A stretch of 64,000 bases of DNA from Granulicella rosea (GCF_900188085.1 NZ_FZOU01000002.1:248001-312000); one strand, 5' to 3'. Shown: positions 7,947-16,634, counted from the stretch's first letter. A program made the numbers and translations. The notes: a model not told the origin generated them from the sequence alone.

Positions 7947-8444
7947 TTATGCGAAGAGGTCGTCCTGCAGGTCGTCCGCGGGCTGCGCGGGCTTGGGCTT
8001 TGAGGGCGTCGTCACCACGGCGAGCAACTTCAGCTCCGCAATCGCCGTCCTTGGAAGGAACACGCGCTGGGTATTCGCGCGCGTGTCGGGAGGCGTGAGA
8101 TACAGACCGCGATCCTCAATCAGCGCGTCGAGCAGGGATGTGTCCGAGGCAGCGAGACCTTCGAGCGGCTCCGCGCCATGAAGCGTTACACGCAACCACA
8201 GTCCCTCGGTCCTTGGGCGCGCAAGGAAGGTCCGGCGGACAAGGCGCTCGGGGCCGACCGTATCCGTCAGGTTGAAATCGCGCACGTAGCAGATGGACCG
8301 GATGCCAGCGAGCGGGAACGACGCGATGCGGCCATCGAGATCGAGCAGGTCGACCGTCTCGCGCTGCACGATGCCGGACGGCTCCAGATAGCCTGGGTGG
8401 AGCGTATCGTTGACGGTTCGGAGGATGACTTTCTTGCGGGACAT
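7947..8444 (-). CDS. Conserved hypothetical protein (165 aa)
   Basis: A soluble protein of about 165 residues if started at the ATG at 8444 (MSRKKVILRTVNDTL); the frame extends 17 codons further upstream. It looks like two small beta-rich segments: KVILRTVNDTLHPGYL with DLLDLDGRIASFPLAGIRSI, then LWLRVTLHGAEPLEGL and GLYLTPPD. A basic/proline-rich linker and an acidic DDLQDDLFA end follow. No catalytic motif is seen. The repeated duplicated-beta look suggests a small ligand- or nucleic-acid-binding fold, but I cannot name it. It is upstream of lpxD on the same strand across a repeat. Confidence 0.6.
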   Translation of the reverse strand: MSRKKVILRTVNDTLHPGYLEPSGIVQRETVDLLDLDGRIASFPLAGIRSICYVRDFNLTDTVGPERLVRRTFLARPRTEGLWLRVTLHGAEPLEGLAASDTSLLDALIEDRGLYLTPPDTRANTQRVFLPRTAIAELKLLAVVTTPSKPKPAQPADDLQDDLFA

Positions 8445-8658
8445 CGAGTCCACCCCATGCGGATTGTTGCACGGCCGTAGGAAAACATGCCCCATAAAGC
8501 TGTCCGTGGGGTAGTCATTTGGTCAACGTTGTGGTACAGTGAGGCTTTGCGCCGGGCTTGATTTGTCAAGCTAAGCAGTTGATTCAAAGAGAGTTATGTT
8601 GCCGGTATAGCCGGGATTCGGCGCCTGGCGGGATCGATCTGGAGAGTACGCAGCCGAT

Positions 8659-10359
8659 ATGGCCGATTATATTTACCTGCTGGAACATCGTCTTTCGCCC
8701 GCTCAAAAAACAGCTTTGGAGACTGTTCGCGAACTCGCGCGCTCCAAGGGCTACACCGTATTTCTGGTGGGCGGAGCAGTACGTGATCTGACGAGCGGGT
8801 CGCCGGTGCGCGACCTGGACGTCGCGATTCAGGGAAACGCGCTGAAACTGAAGAAGGATCTGGCCGCGGCAGGCGCCGTCATCTCGGGTGAGATCGACGC
8901 CGCGCAGGCCCTGTTCGTCCGCTTCGCGGGCGGCGTGCGCATGGAGATCTCGAGCACGTTGAACGTGACTTGGCCGAAGCCGGGCAAGCCGGTGGCCAAG
9001 CCCGGCACGATCCTCGAAGACCTGCGCCGCCGCGACTTCACCGCGAACGCGATGGCGCTGTCGTTGAACATTGGCTCGTACGGCCTGCTGATGGATCCGA
9101 CCAACGGCGTCGCCGACATCGAGAACCGGCAGTTGCGGCTGGTCAGCAACTACGGCTTCATCGAAGACCCGGTGCGCATGGTGCGCGCGGCCCGGCTGAT
9201 GGCGCGCCTTGGCTGGACGATGGAGGAGAAGACCCAGACCCGGTACGACAATGGCCGGACCGAGGGTTACATCTCCGCCATGCAGGAGATTCAGCGCGGT
9301 TACGAGCTTGAGGAGATCGTCCACGAGGAAGATCCGCTGCGCGTGCTGCGCGGCCTCGAGACCGAGGGCTGGATGAAGTTCCTGGCGCCGTTCTGGAACT
9401 CCACCAAGGTCAATACCGTGGAGCTGGACAAACTGCGCGAGACGCTGGCGCAGTTGCAGATTCAGGGCGTTCAGCCCGACCCCGCGTCGGCGTACTTTCC
9501 GCTGCTGACCGCGAAGCTGCTGCCGAAGGAGGTCGAGTCGATCAAGAAGTCCTTCGTCCGGACCGGCTTCGCGACCGAGATCGACACACTCGAGGCCGAG
9601 GCAAAGGAGTTCGCGACGCAGTTGACGGGCAAGGCGGTTGCGACGCCGTCGCAGGCCTGGAAGCTGATCACATCGGCCAATCCGGAGGCTGTGCTGTGGG
9701 TCGCGTACTCCAGCAAGAGCGCCGCGGCGCAGGCGAAGTTCAAGAGCTTCTTCGGCGAATGGCCGGCTGTGCGGCAGAAGATTCCCTACTCGTTGATGCA
9801 GGAGATGCGCATCACGCCGGAGCTGCCGGAGTACGCCGAGCTGGTGGAAAAGCTCTTCTTCGAGCTGATGGATGGGCGCCTGGGCACGGTCGAGGAGCTG
9901 AAGGCGTTCCTCGAGCCCTATTCTCCGCCCGCGCCGCCGCCGCCGGTCAGCATGCGCCGCGTGCGCGCGTCCAAGAAGGATGCGAAGGCCAAGGGTCGCG
10001 GACGCAAGGCTGCCGCAAAGCTCGATGACGGAGACGACGATCTGGACGATGACGATGTCGATCTGGACGACGATGACGATGACGACGACGAGGTGATCGA
10101 CCTGCCGCCGATCGACGATGAGGAGATTCCGGGGCTCGACGACGATGCCGCGGACGAGTCGGACTCCGACGACGACGCGGATGTGGATTCCGATTCTGAC
10201 GCCGATGCGGGCGATCTGGAAGATGGACCGGCGCCGGCAAAGGCGGCCAAGAAGACGGCGGCGAAGAAATCCGCAGCGAAGGCTGAGCCGGTTGCGAAGG
10301 CTGCTCCGGTGAAGACTGCCGCGAAGAAGGCGGTCAAGGCGGCAAAGGTTAAGAAATAG
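8659..10359 (+). CDS. CCA tRNA nucleotidyltransferase / poly(A) polymerase family protein with a long charged tail
   Basis: 566 residues. The head domain has the class II nucleotidyltransferase signature FLVGGAVRDL...PVRDLDVAIQG (metal-binding Asp pair). The flexible-loop and neck blocks are LRRRDFTANAMALSL and DPVRMVRAARLMARLGW. These enzymes add CCA to tRNA 3' ends, or A-tails in some lineages. The enzymatic part ends near residue 420. After a Pro-rich linker come a basic patch (KDAKAKGRGRKAAAK), an aspartate run (about residues 455-520) and an Ala/Lys-rich end (AAKKTAAKKSAAK...) like histone H1-type tails. The tail is not part of the family and is unusual. A terminator follows directly. 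Confidence 0.88.
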   Translation: MADYIYLLEHRLSPAQKTALETVRELARSKGYTVFLVGGAVRDLTSGSPVRDLDVAIQGNALKLKKDLAAAGAVISGEIDAAQALFVRFAGGVRMEISSTLNVTWPKPGKPVAKPGTILEDLRRRDFTANAMALSLNIGSYGLLMDPTNGVADIENRQLRLVSNYGFIEDPVRMVRAARLMARLGWTMEEKTQTRYDNGRTEGYISAMQEIQRGYELEEIVHEEDPLRVLRGLETEGWMKFLAPFWNSTKVNTVELDKLRETLAQLQIQGVQPDPASAYFPLLTAKLLPKEVESIKKSFVRTGFATEIDTLEAEAKEFATQLTGKAVATPSQAWKLITSANPEAVLWVAYSSKSAAAQAKFKSFFGEWPAVRQKIPYSLMQEMRITPELPEYAELVEKLFFELMDGRLGTVEELKAFLEPYSPPAPPPPVSMRRVRASKKDAKAKGRGRKAAAKLDDGDDDLDDDDVDLDDDDDDDDEVIDLPPIDDEEIPGLDDDAADESDSDDDADVDSDSDADAGDLEDGPAPAKAAKKTAAKKSAAKAEPVAKAAPVKTAAKKAVKAAKVKK

Positions 10360-10374
10360 TATTGACCTACTGAA

Positions 10375-10412
10375 AAAGAAAGAGCCTGTCCATGCGGACA
10401 GGCTCTTTCTTT
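10375..10412 (+). terminator. Intrinsic terminator after the CCA-adding enzyme gene
   Basis: A perfect 17-bp stem: left arm AAAGAAAGAGCCTGTCC (10375-10391), loop ATGC, right arm 10396-10412 ending in CTTTCTTT. The U-rich right arm makes it a strong Rho-independent terminator. Its A-rich left arm means it could also work in the opposite direction. Confidence 0.9.
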
Positions 10413-10464
10413 GCTCCACCCGATCGTGTCTCCCTGCATCCTAGCTGCAAGGAGGAAGACGATC

Positions 10465-11055
10465 ATGGTGGTTGCGGTTTTGCAGGGTTCGGAACGCAGT
10501 GAGCGCATGGGAGATCGTGCGGCGAAGTGGGTGATCGCCCAACTGGAGGCGCGCGGGCACGAGGCCGTACTGGTGGACGCGGGCGCGCTCGATCTGCCGA
10601 TCCTGAACAAGATGTGGAAGGAGTTGAAGGGGTCGGATGCGAAGGAAGATGCCGCGCTAAAGGCGAAGCTGCAGCCTCTGGCCGAACTCTACGCGCGGGC
10701 CGACGGCTTCGCGGTCGTCAGCGGAGAGTATAACCACAGCGTGCCGCCAGGGCTGACGAACCTGATCGACTACTTCCTGCAGGAGTACTTCTTTCGGCCA
10801 TCGGCGATCGTCTGCTACTCGACGACGCCATTTGGCGGGGTGCGCGCCGCAATGCAGTTGCGGACCCTGCTGCCGGAGGTCGGTCTGCCGACGATCCCGT
10901 CGTTGCAGCCCATTGCTTCGATTGGCGCGTCGCTGAGCGAAGAGGGTGTGGCGCTGACGCAGGATCTGGCGGAGAAGTCAGGGAAGTTCTTCGACGAGTT
11001 CGACTGGTACATGAAGGCGTTCAAGCTGGGACGCGCCGCGGGCGTGCCCTACTAG
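10465..11055 (+). CDS. NADPH-dependent FMN reductase family flavoprotein
   Basis: 196 residues with a flavodoxin-like fold. VAVLQGSERSERMG is the phosphate-binding loop for FMN, and SGEYNHSVPPGLTNLIDY plus PFGGVRAAMQLR are characteristic family blocks (the E-Y-N segment contacts the isoalloxazine ring). Members reduce FMN, quinones or azo compounds with NAD(P)H; the true substrate is unknown. The start at 10465 is set by AAGGAGG at 10449-10455; an in-frame ATG at 10411 lies inside the terminator. It is convergent with the cox operon. Confidence 0.85.
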   Translation: MVVAVLQGSERSERMGDRAAKWVIAQLEARGHEAVLVDAGALDLPILNKMWKELKGSDAKEDAALKAKLQPLAELYARADGFAVVSGEYNHSVPPGLTNLIDYFLQEYFFRPSAIVCYSTTPFGGVRAAMQLRTLLPEVGLPTIPSLQPIASIGASLSEEGVALTQDLAEKSGKFFDEFDWYMKAFKLGRAAGVPY

Positions 11056-11249
11056 CGATATCGGCGGATGAGCAGGACGGAGGCGGCAAAGAGGCCTCCG
11101 CCCGTGCTCATCAGCAGCAGAATCGCGTGGCGGTAGGCGGCCTGGGTTTGGTGAGGGGTGCTGGCGAGGTTGTCGCGGCACTGGCTGCAACCCTGTGCGC
11201 CGGCGGCGTGGCTCGCGGCCAGCAAAAGCAGAATGCAGAGGGTTCGCAT
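11052..11249 (-). CDS. Small CxxC membrane protein at the end of the cox operon
   Basis: A 65-residue protein with a signal peptide (MRTLCILLLLAASHAAGAQ), a CSQC motif right after the predicted cleavage site, and one C-terminal membrane segment (ILLLMSTGGGLFAASVLLI) ending in basic RRYR. The start codon directly follows the coxC stop with no gap, so it is translated as the last gene of the oxidase operon. The CxxC exposed to the periplasm could bind heme or copper or form a disulfide; this is inference. I know no named family. Confidence 0.65.
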   Translation of the reverse strand: MRTLCILLLLAASHAAGAQGCSQCRDNLASTPHQTQAAYRHAILLLMSTGGGLFAASVLLIRRYR

Positions 11250-12023
11250 CTACTGAAAACAGGTCAGCAACGAGAAGAGAAAGAGCCAGAAGACGCCCAT
11301 GGAGTGCCAGTACCATGCGGCGCAGTCCACGATGATCTGCCGGGTTGCGATCGAGCGTGAGAGGTAAAGTCCAGCCAGCGCGGCGATGAGCGCGGCGACG
11401 CCAAGCACCAGATGGGCGCCGTGGATGCCGGTAATCAGAAAGAAGAAGTGGCTGCTCGGGTTCGAAGCCATGAAGACATGCTGCAGATGCAGTTGTCTCC
11501 ATGCCACCCACTGTCCGACGAGGAAGAGCACGCCGAGGATTGCGGTGACGGCTATCCAGGGCATCGCGCTTTTGGTTGTGGGATTGCCGAGGCCGAGCCA
11601 CTCCTCCATGACATCGATCTCGCGGAACATGCGGCGGCGTCCGATCTCCATCGTGATGGAGCTGACGACGATGACAGCCGTGTTGAGCCAGAGGATCGGC
11701 GGGATGACGGTGGGCAGCCACTCGTTGATGTAGCGTGCGTTGGCGTCGAAGTGGCCGCTCGACTGTGTGACGAAGAAGCAGCTCACGATGGCGACGAAGA
11801 ACATCAGGTCGCCGGCGAGCGCGAAGAAGATACCCAGCCGGTAGCGGTCGAGCCGCTCGCGAGGTCCGCGCCGCCCCTGCGGACGGTCGTTCCAGTTGTC
11901 CCCATCGCCCCCGCCGCCGGTGCGCTTGTCGGTCGGCGGACGCTTGCCGCCGCCGTGGTCGCCATCCTCTGGATTGCGCCGCCGGGTACGATCGGTATCG
12001 AGTGGGGTGATGGTTGCCGGCAT
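11250..12023 (-). CDS. ctaE: Cytochrome c oxidase subunit III
   Basis: 257 residues. After a hydrophilic, Gly/Arg-rich N-terminus of about 60 residues come five to six membrane helices with the subunit III signatures GIFFALAGDLMFF, SSHFFFLITGIHGAHLVLG (conserved His and Glu/Gly environment) and VDCAAWYWHSMGVFWLFLF near the C-terminus. Subunit III stabilises the oxygen-reducing core. The long charged N-terminal extension is larger than in model proteins. It is third in the operon coxB-coxA-coxC and abuts the small CxxC gene. The gap to coxA is 69 bases. Confidence 0.92.
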   Translation of the reverse strand: MPATITPLDTDRTRRRNPEDGDHGGGKRPPTDKRTGGGGDGDNWNDRPQGRRGPRERLDRYRLGIFFALAGDLMFFVAIVSCFFVTQSSGHFDANARYINEWLPTVIPPILWLNTAVIVVSSITMEIGRRRMFREIDVMEEWLGLGNPTTKSAMPWIAVTAILGVLFLVGQWVAWRQLHLQHVFMASNPSSHFFFLITGIHGAHLVLGVAALIAALAGLYLSRSIATRQIIVDCAAWYWHSMGVFWLFLFSLLTCFQ

Positions 12024-12092
12024 TGCTTCAAATCCTTCCGGGCTGACGAGAAGCCCAACGCAGACCTCGACGCAGAAGTGCTTCAGCCCAGC

Positions 12093-13847
12093 TTACTCCG
12101 GTTTTCGCTCTGGAACCCACTGCGGCAGAAAAACCTCTCCGCCCGATTCGTTTCCGGAGTGCTGGATATAGATGCAGGGTGCGCGATAGACCGCAATCCA
12201 CTCATTGGATGCAGGCCGATGCCACTCCGATGTGGTCGCCTCCCACGGATTTTCGCCCGCCAACTCGCCGCGGCGCCAACTGACGAGCAGGTTGACCACG
12301 AAGAGCATCTGCGCGGAGATGAGGAAGATCGCCGAGTAGGTGATGTGACGCTGCATCCCCATCGCGCCGTCGATCAGGTGCTGGGCAGCGGCGTTCGGGA
12401 TGCCGATGAACTGGGCGTAGTGGCGCGGTTCACCGGCCAGTCCGGCGATGTGCATGGGAAGGAAGGTCGCGTAGGCGCCGAGGAAGGTCGTCCAGAAGTG
12501 CCACTTGCCCAGCGTCTCCGAGAGCAGGCGGCCGTTCGGCATGCTGGCGGTCCGAGTCAGGATCGGGAACCAGTAGTAGGTCGCCGCGTACAGGCCGAAG
12601 ATGCCGGCCATGGCCATGATGAGGTGGAAGTGGGCGACGACGAAGTAGGTGTTGTGCAGGTACTGGTCGAGGATCGGCTGTGCGAGAATCGGCCCGGTCA
12701 GGCCGCCGGCGACGAACAGCGAGACGAATCCCAGCGCGAAGAGCATGGGCGTGGGGTAGCTGGGGCGGGAGCGCCAGACGGTTGCCAGCCAACTGATGAC
12801 CTTCGCCGCCGACGGCAGCGCGATCGCCATGGTGGAGATCGCGAAGGCCGAGCCGACGAAGGGGTTCAGTCCTGCGACAAACATGTGGTGTCCCCAGACG
12901 AGGATGCCCAGCAGACCGATGAGCAGCGTCGTGACGATCATCGTCCGGTAGGCGAAGACGCGGCGGCGCGCGAAGTTCGCGAGGATCATCGAGGTCAGCC
13001 CCATGCCGGGCAGGATGGCGATGTAGACCTCGGGGTGTCCGAAGAACCAGAAGAGATGCAGCCAGAGCAGCGGGCTGCCGTTGCCGCCGGTGTGGAGCGT
13101 ACCGTTCACGAGGTCGCCCGTGGGCAGGAAGAAGCTCGTTCCGGCGTGGCGGTCGCAGAAGAGCAGCATCAGCGCGGCGAGCAGCACGGAGAAGGCAATC
13201 AGCGAGAGCAGCGCCGCCGTAAACCAGGCCCAGACGGTCAGGGGCATCCGCTCCCAGGTCATGCCGTCGCAGCGTTTGGCGACGATGGTCGCGAGGGTAT
13301 TGACCGCGCCGAAGAGACTGCCGACGCCGAAGATCGCGATGCTCGCGAGCCACAGGTCCAGGCCGAGCCCTTGTCCCGGGCCGGCGCTGGCGATGGCCGA
13401 GAGCGGCGGATAGGCCGTCCAGCCGGAGATGGCCGCGCCGCCTTCGACGAAGCTCGACGCCAGCAGGACGATGAGCGCAGCGACGGTGGTCCACAGGCCG
13501 AGCGCGTTCAGCACGGGGAAGGCCATCTCCCGCGCGCCGATCTGCGACGGCAGGATGAGATTGCCGAAGCCGGACTGCGGCGCCGTCGTCAGGACGAAGA
13601 AGAGCATCAGTGTGCCGTGGAGGGTCACCAGCGCGAGATACTCTTCGGGCGTTACCGGTCCGTGGAGCGGAATGAGGCGGTCCGGCCAGACCAGATGCAC
13701 GCGCATGACCAGCGACATCAGCGTCCCAGCCACGACGGCGACGAAGGCCAGCGCGAGGTAGCCGAGGCCGATCGCATGGTGGTCGGTCGTAAAGACGCGG
13801 CGCAACAGGGAGCGTGGGACGGCGCGAGACTCGGCGGAGGGAGTCAT
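12093..13847 (-). CDS. ctaD: Cytochrome c oxidase subunit I
   Basis: 584 residues, 12 or more membrane helices. Heme and metal ligands are visible: TLHGTLMLFF (low-spin heme a His), GHPEVYIAILPG (CuB His and the cross-linked Tyr, with the Glu of A-type enzymes), WGHHMFVAG (the CuB His pair) and VVAHFHLIMAMAG (heme a3 and heme a His). It is the catalytic subunit of an A-family heme-copper oxidase reducing O2 to water and pumping protons. The start at 13847 overlaps the coxB stop as ATGA; the reading frame continues upstream inside coxB but has no family homology there. The C-terminal 60 residues are hydrophilic. Confidence 0.95.
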   Translation of the reverse strand: MTPSAESRAVPRSLLRRVFTTDHHAIGLGYLALAFVAVVAGTLMSLVMRVHLVWPDRLIPLHGPVTPEEYLALVTLHGTLMLFFVLTTAPQSGFGNLILPSQIGAREMAFPVLNALGLWTTVAALIVLLASSFVEGGAAISGWTAYPPLSAIASAGPGQGLGLDLWLASIAIFGVGSLFGAVNTLATIVAKRCDGMTWERMPLTVWAWFTAALLSLIAFSVLLAALMLLFCDRHAGTSFFLPTGDLVNGTLHTGGNGSPLLWLHLFWFFGHPEVYIAILPGMGLTSMILANFARRRVFAYRTMIVTTLLIGLLGILVWGHHMFVAGLNPFVGSAFAISTMAIALPSAAKVISWLATVWRSRPSYPTPMLFALGFVSLFVAGGLTGPILAQPILDQYLHNTYFVVAHFHLIMAMAGIFGLYAATYYWFPILTRTASMPNGRLLSETLGKWHFWTTFLGAYATFLPMHIAGLAGEPRHYAQFIGIPNAAAQHLIDGAMGMQRHITYSAIFLISAQMLFVVNLLVSWRRGELAGENPWEATTSEWHRPASNEWIAVYRAPCIYIQHSGNESGGEVFLPQWVPERKPE

Positions 13848-14587
13848 GGCTGGCCTCCGGACCTTTCCTTGAGCCATGCTGCGTACTCCGCTGGCGTGAC
13901 GACGCGCAGGTTGGCGGACATGCGGTAGTGGCCGAGTCCGCAGAGCTGGGTGCAGAGGATCGGGTAGGTTCCCGGCTCGGTGGGGGTGAAGTGCAGGTGA
14001 ATCGTCTGGCCGGGGACGGCGTTCTGCTTCACGCGCATGCCGGGGATGAAGAAGCCGTGGATGACGTCCTGTGCCTGCAGCCGGAGGTCGACCATGCGAC
14101 CGGCGGGTAGTACGAGCTCCGAGGCGACGATGTCGTCCGTGCCGGCCTGATCGGCGGGGTCGATGCCGAGCGGGTTGCCGGCGCCGGGTTCGACGAGCTG
14201 CGGACGCGTACGGCCGAAGGTCGCGTCCGTGCCGGGGTAGCGGAAGTACCACGCGAACTGCATCCCGGTGACCTCGACCTGCAGGGCCGAAGGATCGGCG
14301 CCGGTGTACCGCGAGGCGGCCCATAGGCGCTCCGACCGGATGGTCAGGAAGGCAAAGAGCAGGGCGAGCGCGGCGACGGGCAGATATTCGACCAGCGTGG
14401 TGCGGCGGGCCGCGGTCGTCCGGCGGAGCAGCATTCCGGTGAGCAGAATCAGGTGCGCCAACACGAAAAGCGCGGCGGCGAGCCAGAGGTTGAGGATCAG
14501 GTGCCGGTCGAGCGCGGGGCCGTGCGCGGCGCCGTCGACCGGTAGATACCACGGCAGTGCGGCAACCGGATTGGAATACAAAAGCAC
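13844..14587 (-). CDS. ctaC: Cytochrome c oxidase subunit II with CuA site
   Basis: About 247 residues if the GTG at 14587 is used; no ATG fits. Two membrane helices (LILNLWLAAALFVLAHLILL and TLVEYLPVAALALLFAFL) are followed by a cupredoxin domain. The CuA ligands are in CTQLCGLGHYRM (Cys-x3-Cys-x3-His-x2-Met), and VTGMQFAWYFRYPG is the aromatic electron-entry region. Subunit II takes electrons from cytochrome c. There is no fused cytochrome c domain. The ATGA overlap with coxA shows coupling. The N-terminus is short, with no clear lipobox or signal peptide, so the start is uncertain by some codons. Confidence 0.9.
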   Translation of the reverse strand: MLLYSNPVAALPWYLPVDGAAHGPALDRHLILNLWLAAALFVLAHLILLTGMLLRRTTAARRTTLVEYLPVAALALLFAFLTIRSERLWAASRYTGADPSALQVEVTGMQFAWYFRYPGTDATFGRTRPQLVEPGAGNPLGIDPADQAGTDDIVASELVLPAGRMVDLRLQAQDVIHGFFIPGMRVKQNAVPGQTIHLHFTPTEPGTYPILCTQLCGLGHYRMSANLRVVTPAEYAAWLKERSGGQP

Positions 14588-14668
14588 ATTCCAAGCATAG
14601 CGCGGCGGGGCAGGTATGCTGGTGGTGCAGACCGCGAGAACGACGCTGCGGTTGAGAGGAGAGTATTC

Positions 14669-15031
14669 ATGGTTCGTGTTCTGCTGCACTGGGTGTTGAA
14701 TGCGATTGCGCTGTTGGTGGTCTCGCACTTCGTGGCGGGCTTCGTCGTCTCGAACTTCGTCTCCGCGCTGATCGCCGTGCTGGTGATCGGTCTGCTGAAC
14801 GCAACCTTCGGTCTGATGCTGAAGCTCATCACGCTGCCGCTGGGAATCGTGACCTTCGGCCTGTTCTTCCTCGTCATCAACGCGATCATCCTGAAGTTTT
14901 CGAGCGTCTTCGTGCCGGGCTTCTCGGTCATGACCTTCGCAGCGGCGTTCTGGGGAGCGGTGGCGCTGGGCGTCATTCACGTACTGATCGGGCTCTTCCG
15001 CGATTCGAAACCTACTCCCGTCCGGGACTGA
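14669..15031 (+). CDS. Phage holin family 4-like small membrane protein (YvlD-like)
   Basis: 120 residues with four hydrophobic segments and the family block LNATFGLMLKLITLPLGIVT followed by FGLFFLVINAIILK. Despite the holin name this family is widespread in chromosomes and its role is unknown. A purine-rich AGAGGAGAG lies just upstream of the ATG at 14669. It is divergent from the cox operon with only about 80 bases between the two starts, so both promoters lie in or around that spacer. Nothing else suggests a prophage. Confidence 0.85.
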   Translation: MVRVLLHWVLNAIALLVVSHFVAGFVVSNFVSALIAVLVIGLLNATFGLMLKLITLPLGIVTFGLFFLVINAIILKFSSVFVPGFSVMTFAAAFWGAVALGVIHVLIGLFRDSKPTPVRD

Positions 15032-15054
15032 CCGGTCGATGCCAGGCAGGGTGG

Positions 15055-15080
15055 CCCATGTCTCGATGGAGAGACATGGG
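15055..15080. repeat. Small hairpin CCCATGTCTC/GAGACATGGG (copy 1)
   Basis: A 10-bp perfect stem with loop GATGGA. It lies between the convergent holin-like gene and HEAT-like gene. The same stem sequence recurs at 22160-22187, so it is a dispersed hairpin family. It may act as a bidirectional terminator. Confidence 0.7.
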
Positions 15081-15094
15081 TTCTCCAGGATGGC

Positions 15095-16024
15095 CTATCG
15101 AGCTGGCGGGGCGGCGGGCTTCTCGGCGGTATCCCCCGCCGGCTTCTCACCCGTGTCGTAGACCGGGCACGGCGTCGTCATGTGTGGCGCGGTCCAGCAG
15201 GGTGCGATGGACTTTGCCGCCGTCACCACCTGCAGGTTTTCGGACTCGTTTTGCGCCAACTGACCTACGCGGGCGCGGGTGTCGCTGAAGGATTCCGCCG
15301 GCAGGTCGAGCTGCGGCAGCGACAAGATGACGCGGGCGCGCAGGCTGTTGTCGTCCGAGTCCATCCAGGCGACGAGCGTGGCGTTGACTGCCTGGCTTTG
15401 GTTGGGCTGTGTGGCGATGGCGTCGACCAGGTTCGAACGCGAGTCGGAGGTCTGGTCCGAGCGCCGCAGATAGCGCGAGACGGCCGCGGCCGTCTCGGCC
15501 GAGATTGGCCCGAGGCTCAACAGATCCTCGACCACGTTCAGGCCAATGGGGCTGATGGCGTCATCGCGCTTCAGGTAGGCGAGCAGCGGCGGAAAGACCG
15601 TTGCAGGCGGATTCGAGCCGAAGCCACCGAGGACGATCGCGGTCAGCAGGCGGTTCTGCGTGTTCTCTTCGGTCAGATGCGGCGCAATCTTCGGCACGGC
15701 GGGGGCGAGCGCGCTGGCGACTCCACCCTTATAGACGGGATTCACGTCTCCGCTGCGAAAGCTCTGAAGCGTCAGCAGCGCGTATTGGCGCACCTGCACG
15801 TCGGGGTTGTCGACCGCTTTCAGGATGAGCGGCATCGCATCGGCGATGCTGGCGGCGTCGGGGACGGGCTGCGAAGGATCGGCGGTGGCGGCCATGTCCT
15901 CGGGCGTGGGGGAGTGGCCCGTCTCCGCGCGGTGCAGCACCTCGGTGAAGCGCTGCGTGAGCGTCGTCTGCGCGTGCGCGGCGGTGGAGGCGAGAACGAG
16001 GGCGGCGGCGAGGAGCTTTTTCAT
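15095..16024 (-). CDS. Secreted HEAT-repeat-like protein of unknown function
   Basis: 309 residues, signal peptide MKKLLAAALVLASTAAHAQ, then alpha-helical repeats with HEAT character (DNPDVQVRQYALLTLQSF, TQNRLLTAIVLGGFG, DNSLRARVILSLPQLDL). It ends in a low-complexity EKPAGDTAEKPAAPP tail. A small CWTAPHMTTPCPVYD segment near the end has two cysteines that could form a disulfide. HEAT repeats usually scaffold protein contacts; no enzyme motif is present. Its start lies 7 bases from the pdxT stop, so it is probably co-transcribed with pdxT and the amidohydrolase gene. No link with vitamin B6 is evident from the sequence. Confidence 0.75.
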   Translation of the reverse strand: MKKLLAAALVLASTAAHAQTTLTQRFTEVLHRAETGHSPTPEDMAATADPSQPVPDAASIADAMPLILKAVDNPDVQVRQYALLTLQSFRSGDVNPVYKGGVASALAPAVPKIAPHLTEENTQNRLLTAIVLGGFGSNPPATVFPPLLAYLKRDDAISPIGLNVVEDLLSLGPISAETAAAVSRYLRRSDQTSDSRSNLVDAIATQPNQSQAVNATLVAWMDSDDNSLRARVILSLPQLDLPAESFSDTRARVGQLAQNESENLQVVTAAKSIAPCWTAPHMTTPCPVYDTGEKPAGDTAEKPAAPPAR

Positions 16025-16030
16025 TTGGTC

Positions 16031-16618
16031 CTATTCGTTCTTTTTTTGACGAACCAGATCGAGAAAAAGCTGGTGGACGCGGGTGTCGTGGCCGAGCTCC
16101 GGGTGGAAGGTCGCGGCGAGCAGATGGCCTGCGCGGACCAGCGTCGGGTCGCCGTCGCGGGTGGCCAGCACCTCGAGCCCTGCACCGGCGCGGGAGATGC
16201 GTGGCGCGCGGATGAAGACCATCTCGAGCGGCCCGCCGGGCAGGGCAGACGGCTCATGCAGGATCTTCGAGTCGTTCTGGCGACCGTAGGCGTTGCGCTC
16301 GACCGTCATGTCCAGCGCGGCGAAGGAGCGCTGCGTGGAGTTGGCGACGTCGCTCGCCAGCAGGATGGCCCCCGCGCAGGTGCCGAAGGTCGGGGTCGTG
16401 TGGACGAAGGCTTCGAGCGCCTCGTAGAAGCCGTCGCGCTCGAGCGACTTCAACATCGTCGTCGATTCGCCGCCAGGGATGATGAGGCCGTCGAGCCCGT
16501 CGAGTTCGGCGGGCAGGCGGATGAGCTTTGGCGTCGCGCCGAGCGATGCCAGCACCCTGGCGTGTGCGTCGTACGCGCCCTGCAGGGCCAGGACGCCGAT
16601 CGTGAGAGGTTCGGACAT
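16031..16618 (-). CDS. pdxT: Pyridoxal 5'-phosphate synthase glutaminase subunit PdxT
   Basis: 195 residues, a class I glutamine amidotransferase fold. The oxyanion/PdxS-contact block GGESTTM is near residue 50. The nucleophile cysteine is in FGTCAGAILLA, and the His-Glu of the triad is in TFHPEL near the C-terminus. PdxT frees ammonia from glutamine and channels it to PdxS, which makes PLP directly from ribose 5-phosphate and glyceraldehyde 3-phosphate. Length is normal. It starts 16 bases after the amidohydrolase stop; its partner pdxS is further upstream on the same strand behind a terminator. Confidence 0.95.
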   Translation of the reverse strand: MSEPLTIGVLALQGAYDAHARVLASLGATPKLIRLPAELDGLDGLIIPGGESTTMLKSLERDGFYEALEAFVHTTPTFGTCAGAILLASDVANSTQRSFAALDMTVERNAYGRQNDSKILHEPSALPGGPLEMVFIRAPRISRAGAGLEVLATRDGDPTLVRAGHLLAATFHPELGHDTRVHQLFLDLVRQKKNE

Positions 16619-16634
16619 GTCTCTATTATGACGG

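Noticed and set aside
8584..10419. 611-residue minus-strand frame opposite the CCA-adding enzyme
   Set aside because: The frame is the mirror of the Asp-rich and Lys-rich tail codons and has no motif.
11412..13928. 838-residue plus-strand frame over coxC and coxA
   Set aside because: It is antisense to oxidase genes whose heme and copper ligands are visible; composition is typical of a shadow frame.
14669..15031. Prophage signal from the holin-like protein
   Set aside because: The family is common in chromosomes and there is no lysin, terminase or other phage gene nearby.
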